DNA of 64,000 bases, taken from NCBI RefSeq assembly GCF_037300705.1, contig NZ_CP147776.1, forward strand, positions 682,001 to 746,000, read 5' to 3'. Below the pieces are notes generated by a model, which worked only from the letters and a program-made list of their open reading frames with translations, had not been told where the DNA came from and ran no database searches. The position numbers and the translations under genes are program-made. Origin of the DNA: Massilia sp. W12. GTDB taxonomy: Bacteria; Pseudomonadota; Gammaproteobacteria; Burkholderiales; Burkholderiaceae_D. Positions within the stretch are counted from its first letter, which is position 1, and every line of letters begins with the position of its first letter. Below are positions 60,316 through 64,000 of the stretch, one piece after another.

Positions 60316-61590
60316 TCAATGTTTGTTCAAACTGATCAGTTTCACAGTTTTGATGGCCTGATGTTGCGCCTGCACAATTTCAAAAACACAATCATCAATC
60401 CGCACGGCGACCGGGTGATCCGGAATTTCCTGCAGGATTTCCAGCAACAGGCCATTCAAAGTTTTCGGCCCATCCAGTGGCAGATGCAAGTCCAGCCGTT
60501 TGTTGACTTCACGCAACGCAACGCCGCCTTCCAGTTGACAGCTGCGCTGCGCGTTCCAGCTGAAAGCCTCGTTCCCGCCCGGGGTTGAGGTGGTGAATTC
60601 GCCAATCATTTCCTCAATAATGTCTTCCAGCGTCACCAGACCCTGCACTTCGCCATATTCGTCCACGATGATGCCCAGACGCTCGCGTTTTTCCTGAAAA
60701 TACTGAAGTTGGGCGAATAAGCCTGTATCCGGTGGAATGTAGTATGGCGTTGACAGCAGCGGACGGATGTGGGCAGCGCTGAATTCCTCTGTGTTGAGCA
60801 GGGCTAAGGCCTTGCGCACATGCAGAATGCCGACAATCCGGTTGATTTCGCCTTCATACACTGGCAGCTTGTTGTGATAGCAAGTGGCCAGCTGCTGCTT
60901 GATGTCGGCTGCCGGGGCGGCCAGATTCAGCGCTTCAATCTGCGCGCGCGGCGTCATGATGTCGTCAACCGAAATAGTCTCCAGGTCAAACAGATTGAGC
61001 AAAATGCTTTTGTGTTTTTGCGGAATGAAATTGCCGCCTTCTAACACAATCGAACGCAGCTCTTCAGGCGAGAGGCGCGGCAGTTCGGACGCTTGGGCGC
61101 CGGGTTTGATGCGCAACAGCAACAACAGGCGCGACACAAACAGATTCACAAACCAGATGGCCGGCTTGCCCAGCCGCATCAGCGGTTTAATGAGCAAGCT
61201 GGAGAGCAGGGAAATTTTTTCCGGGTGGGTGGCGCCGATCACCTTGGGCGGAATTTCAGCAAACACAATCAGCAAAAAAGCGATCGCGGCGGCGGTCAGG
61301 AAAATCACGCTTTCCTCATGGCCGAAAGCGGAGATGGCCATGGATGTCAGCAGTGCGGCGATGAGGGCGTTGAGCAGAATATTGGCGATCAGCACCAGCA
61401 ACAACAATTTATCTGTGCGTTCCAGCAGCCAGAGCGTGGTGATGGCGCGTTGATTGCCGTTTTTCGCCAGATGGCGCAATTTGTGACGGTTGGCCGCCAT
61501 CAGGGCAGTCTCGGCCATGGCGAAAAAGGCCGAGCAGAGAATCAGCAGGGCCAGCGCAAGCAATTGCGCCCATAAGGGAATGGTGTCCAA
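60316..61590 (-). CDS. CNNM/CorC-type membrane protein with CBS pair
   Basis: A 424-residue protein. The DUF21 (CNNM) membrane domain covers about 1-195 with helices such as LLALALLILCSAFFAMAETA and FLTAAAIAFLLIVFAEIPPK. It is followed by the CBS pair (VDDIMTPRAQIEALNL and LGIIVDEYGEVQGLVTLEDI) and a C-terminal CorC_HlyC domain (LDLHLPLDGPKTLNGLLLE). Family members transport or sense Mg2+. The best start is TTG at 61590, giving the usual N-terminus DTIPLWAQLL; a TTG 39 nt upstream is also open. Confidence 0.87.
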   Translation of the reverse strand: MDTIPLWAQLLALALLILCSAFFAMAETALMAANRHKLRHLAKNGNQRAITTLWLLERTDKLLLLVLIANILLNALIAALLTSMAISAFGHEESVIFLTAAAIAFLLIVFAEIPPKVIGATHPEKISLLSSLLIKPLMRLGKPAIWFVNLFVSRLLLLLRIKPGAQASELPRLSPEELRSIVLEGGNFIPQKHKSILLNLFDLETISVDDIMTPRAQIEALNLAAPAADIKQQLATCYHNKLPVYEGEINRIVGILHVRKALALLNTEEFSAAHIRPLLSTPYYIPPDTGLFAQLQYFQEKRERLGIIVDEYGEVQGLVTLEDIIEEMIGEFTTSTPGGNEAFSWNAQRSCQLEGGVALREVNKRLDLHLPLDGPKTLNGLLLEILQEIPDHPVAVRIDDCVFEIVQAQHQAIKTVKLISLNKH

Positions 61591-61687
61591 TCGTTCGCTG
61601 CTGTATCGTTGAAAACCAATGCAAGTCAAGATCAGCTGATATTCAGCACTTGTTGTTGCATGGTTTTATGTTTATCCGAAAAGGAAA

Positions 61688-61764
61688 TGGTCGGGGTGAG
61701 AGGATTCGAACCTCCGGCCTCTACGTCCCGAACGTAGCGCTCTACCAGGCTAAGCTACACCCCG
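61688..61764 (-). tRNA. tRNA-Pro, anticodon CGG
   Basis: A 77-nt cloverleaf with encoded CCA. Acceptor stem CGGGGTG pairs with CACCCCG, discriminator A. The anticodon arm CTACG-TTCGGGA-CGTAG gives anticodon CGG, reading proline codon CCG. The T arm has GGTTCGAATCC. No integrase or duplicated 3' end is seen beside it. Confidence 0.97.
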
Positions 61765-61904
61765 AATTGATGCGATGTCAATCTTTTTTGATTTTCATCG
61801 CTGTCTGAAGAAACGAGATTATACACAGATTTTTTTGAAATCCGCAAGTACTTTTGAATTACTTGCTATCCCGTTTTGCTGTTGACAAATGCGCATTAAG
61901 AAGG

Positions 61905-62888
61905 TTAATGGTTTCTGTCAACTGCGAAAGAGCATAATTGTAGCAGACTTTCTTTGAAAACGCCAGGAGGAAATCCGGAAATTGCGTCGCGCGCTTTTTC
62001 CGCCGCCGCCAGAGCCTGCTGACGGGTGTACTCCAGCGCGCCGGAGTGGGTGATGGCGTGCAGGATGTCGTCAAAATGCGACTCATCACCCTGTTCGATA
62101 CAATTGCGCACCAGTGCGCGCTCGCTGGCGCTGCCATGTTGCATCAGCCAGATCAGCGGCAGGGTCGGTTTGCCTTCGCGCAAATCGTCGCCGACGTTTT
62201 TGCCGATCTGGCTGGCGTTGCCGGAATAATCCAGCACATCATCAATCAATTGGAAGGCGGAGCCGATTGAGCGGCCATATTCTGCGGCGGCGGCGATGTG
62301 TTCCTCGCTGGCGCCGGCAATCAGGGCGCCGAGTTCGCCGGCGGCTTCAAACAGTTTCGCGGTTTTGCAACGGATCACTTCCAGATAGCGTTCCTCTGTA
62401 ACATCCGGGTCGTGCATATTCAATAATTGCAGCACTTCGCCTTCGGCGATGATATTGGTGGCGTTGGCCAGAATCTGCATGACGCGCATGCTGTCCACTG
62501 AAACCATCATCTGGAAGGCGCGCGAATACAGGAAATCTCCCACCAATACTGAGGCGGCATTGCCGAACAGGGCGTTGGCGGTTTGCCGTCCGCGCCGCAT
62601 GGAGGATTCGTCCACCACATCATCATGCAGCAAGGTGGCGGTGTGAATGAATTCCACCACCGCCGCCAGCAAATGATGGTGTTCGCCGCGATATTGGAAG
62701 CAGTTCGCCACCAGCAGCACCAGGGCGGGGCGGATGCGTTTGCCGCCGGCGCTGATGATGTATTCGGCGATTTGATTGACCAGCGCCACATCGGAATGAA
62801 GCTGGCGGCGGATGACTGCATCGACCGCCTGCATATCGCCAGCGATAGTTTCGGCAATCGTATTCTTTTGGATGTGATGAGAAGCCAA
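61905..62888 (-). CDS. ispB: Polyprenyl (octaprenyl) diphosphate synthase
   Basis: A 327-residue trans-prenyltransferase that builds the ubiquinone side chain. First Asp-rich motif LLHDDVVDESSMRRG and second LIDDVLDYSGN, with the GGKRIRP substrate motif. Chain length cannot be proven, though octaprenyl is usual in beta-proteobacteria. The start codon is TTG with GCAGG upstream. Divergent from rplU, the conserved arrangement. Confidence 0.93.
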   Translation of the reverse strand: MASHHIQKNTIAETIAGDMQAVDAVIRRQLHSDVALVNQIAEYIISAGGKRIRPALVLLVANCFQYRGEHHHLLAAVVEFIHTATLLHDDVVDESSMRRGRQTANALFGNAASVLVGDFLYSRAFQMMVSVDSMRVMQILANATNIIAEGEVLQLLNMHDPDVTEERYLEVIRCKTAKLFEAAGELGALIAGASEEHIAAAAEYGRSIGSAFQLIDDVLDYSGNASQIGKNVGDDLREGKPTLPLIWLMQHGSASERALVRNCIEQGDESHFDDILHAITHSGALEYTRQQALAAAEKARDAISGFPPGVFKESLLQLCSFAVDRNH

Positions 62889-62985
62889 GGCGAACCTGCG
62901 ATATTGAAAAAAGTTGGCCGCAATTATATACGATGGGGCGCTGGCGCAAGCGCAGCGGGCTGCGGCATTGTCCGGGCAGGGCGGT

Positions 62986-63014
62986 TTGACGTATTTCTGA
63001 AAGCTTGCTAGAAT
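62986..63014 (+). promoter_or_regulatory. Sigma-70 promoter of rplU-rpmA
   Basis: TTGACG (62986-62991), 17-nt spacer, TAGAAT (63009-63014). It is one of the best promoter matches in the window, about 80 nt before rplU. Confidence 0.85.
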
Positions 63015-63094
63015 TGCGGATTCCCTGCAGGACTATTTGCGTTTGTAAATTGCTTTGCGGGATTTTCATTCATTATTTGATGAGGTTTCCAATC

Positions 63095-63406
63095 ATGTAC
63101 GCGGTCATAAAAACCGGCGGCAAACAGTATAAAGTTGCCGTTGGCGAAAAACTCAAAGTAGAACAGATACCTGCTGACATTGGTTCCGAGCTCACCATTG
63201 ACCAAGTGCTCGCAGTGGGCGCTGGCGAAACCATTAAGTTTGGTGCGCCGCTGGTCGAAGGCGCCAAGGTGCTGGTGAAAGTGGCTTCCCACGGTCGTCA
63301 CGACAAAGTGCGGATTTTCAAGATGCGTCGTCGTAAGCACTATCAAAAACGTCAAGGCCATCGCCAAAATTACACTGAACTCGAGATCCTGGCGATCAAC
63401 GGTTGA
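63095..63406 (+). CDS. rplU: 50S ribosomal protein L21
   Basis: A 103-residue ribosomal protein. Start [18 protein letters not shown], conserved [20 protein letters not shown] near the end. The ATG at 63095 is used although the frame is open further upstream. First gene of rplU-rpmA-obg. Confidence 0.98.
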   Translation: MYAVIKTGGKQYKVAVGEKLKVEQIPADIGSELTIDQVLAVGAGETIKFGAPLVEGAKVLVKVASHGRHDKVRIFKMRRRKHYQKRQGHRQNYTELEILAING

Positions 63407-63466
63407 GTCAAGGCCGGTTAATCCGGGTTTTGCGTCCATTTATTCACAAGTTTCCAGGAGCTATCC

Positions 63467-64000
<534 letters not shown>

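Noticed and set aside
61688-61764. tRNA-Pro gene as an integration site.
   Set aside because: No integrase, no duplicated tRNA 3' end and only housekeeping genes nearby.

Overview
This window is chromosomal DNA of a betaproteobacterium, most likely order Burkholderiales and close to the Oxalobacteraceae (Massilia/Janthinobacterium-like); the genus is an inference. The evidence is gene order: surE-pcm-nlpD-rpoS-rlmD, rlmN-pilF-rodZ-ispG-hisS-yfgM-bamB-der-hfq-hflX-hflK-hflC-hisZ-purA, pilB-pilC-pilD-coaE-zapD-yacG, and ispB divergent from rplU-rpmA-obg. DNA is GC-rich with dense, often overlapping genes. No insertion sequence, prophage or CRISPR array is visible.

Layout. 1-3057: start of an unknown minus-strand gene, a frameshifted DUF4214 remnant, and an RTX/DUF4214 protein with a beta-propeller-like N-terminal half. 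3058-5340: UvrD-type helicase. 5466-15517: an accessory export locus of the NHLM (nitrile-hydratase-leader-microcin) type, made of a membrane fusion protein, a C39-peptidase ABC exporter, a second ABC protein with a long acidic N-terminus, a cyclic-nucleotide-binding-domain protein, and an 859-residue protein with a double-glycine leader followed by about 33 copies of a Gly/Lys/Pro/Gln/Asp repeat. 15717-38075: stationary-phase, translation, isoprenoid, outer-membrane assembly, RNA chaperone and purine genes, mostly in co-directional operons. 38076-41452: accessory genes, namely a lipoprotein followed by a class 3 lipase (possible effector/immunity pair) and an AlkB-type membrane monooxygenase whose promoter is overlapped by a perfect 20-bp palindrome of LexA-box form. 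41482-45631: minus-strand operon of thioesterase, PhoD phosphatase and KAP P-loop NTPase. 45703-54242: Atm1-type ABC exporter, amino-acid binding protein, ThDP-dependent enzyme, RNase P RNA, soluble PAS histidine kinase and a sugar-acid kinase homologue. 54368-61590: yacG, zapD, coaE, pilD, pilC, pilB and a CNNM/CorC-type membrane protein. 61688-64000: tRNA-Pro(CGG), ispB, rplU, rpmA and the start of obg.

The most notable system is the 5466-15517 locus. Its only visible cargo is not a small bacteriocin but a very long, extremely hydrophilic repeat protein with a canonical GG cleavage site and a separate acidic helical C-terminal domain. The reading is that the C39 transporter cuts after Gly24 and exports a surface or matrix polypeptide. 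I cannot establish from sequence alone whether this family has been described before.
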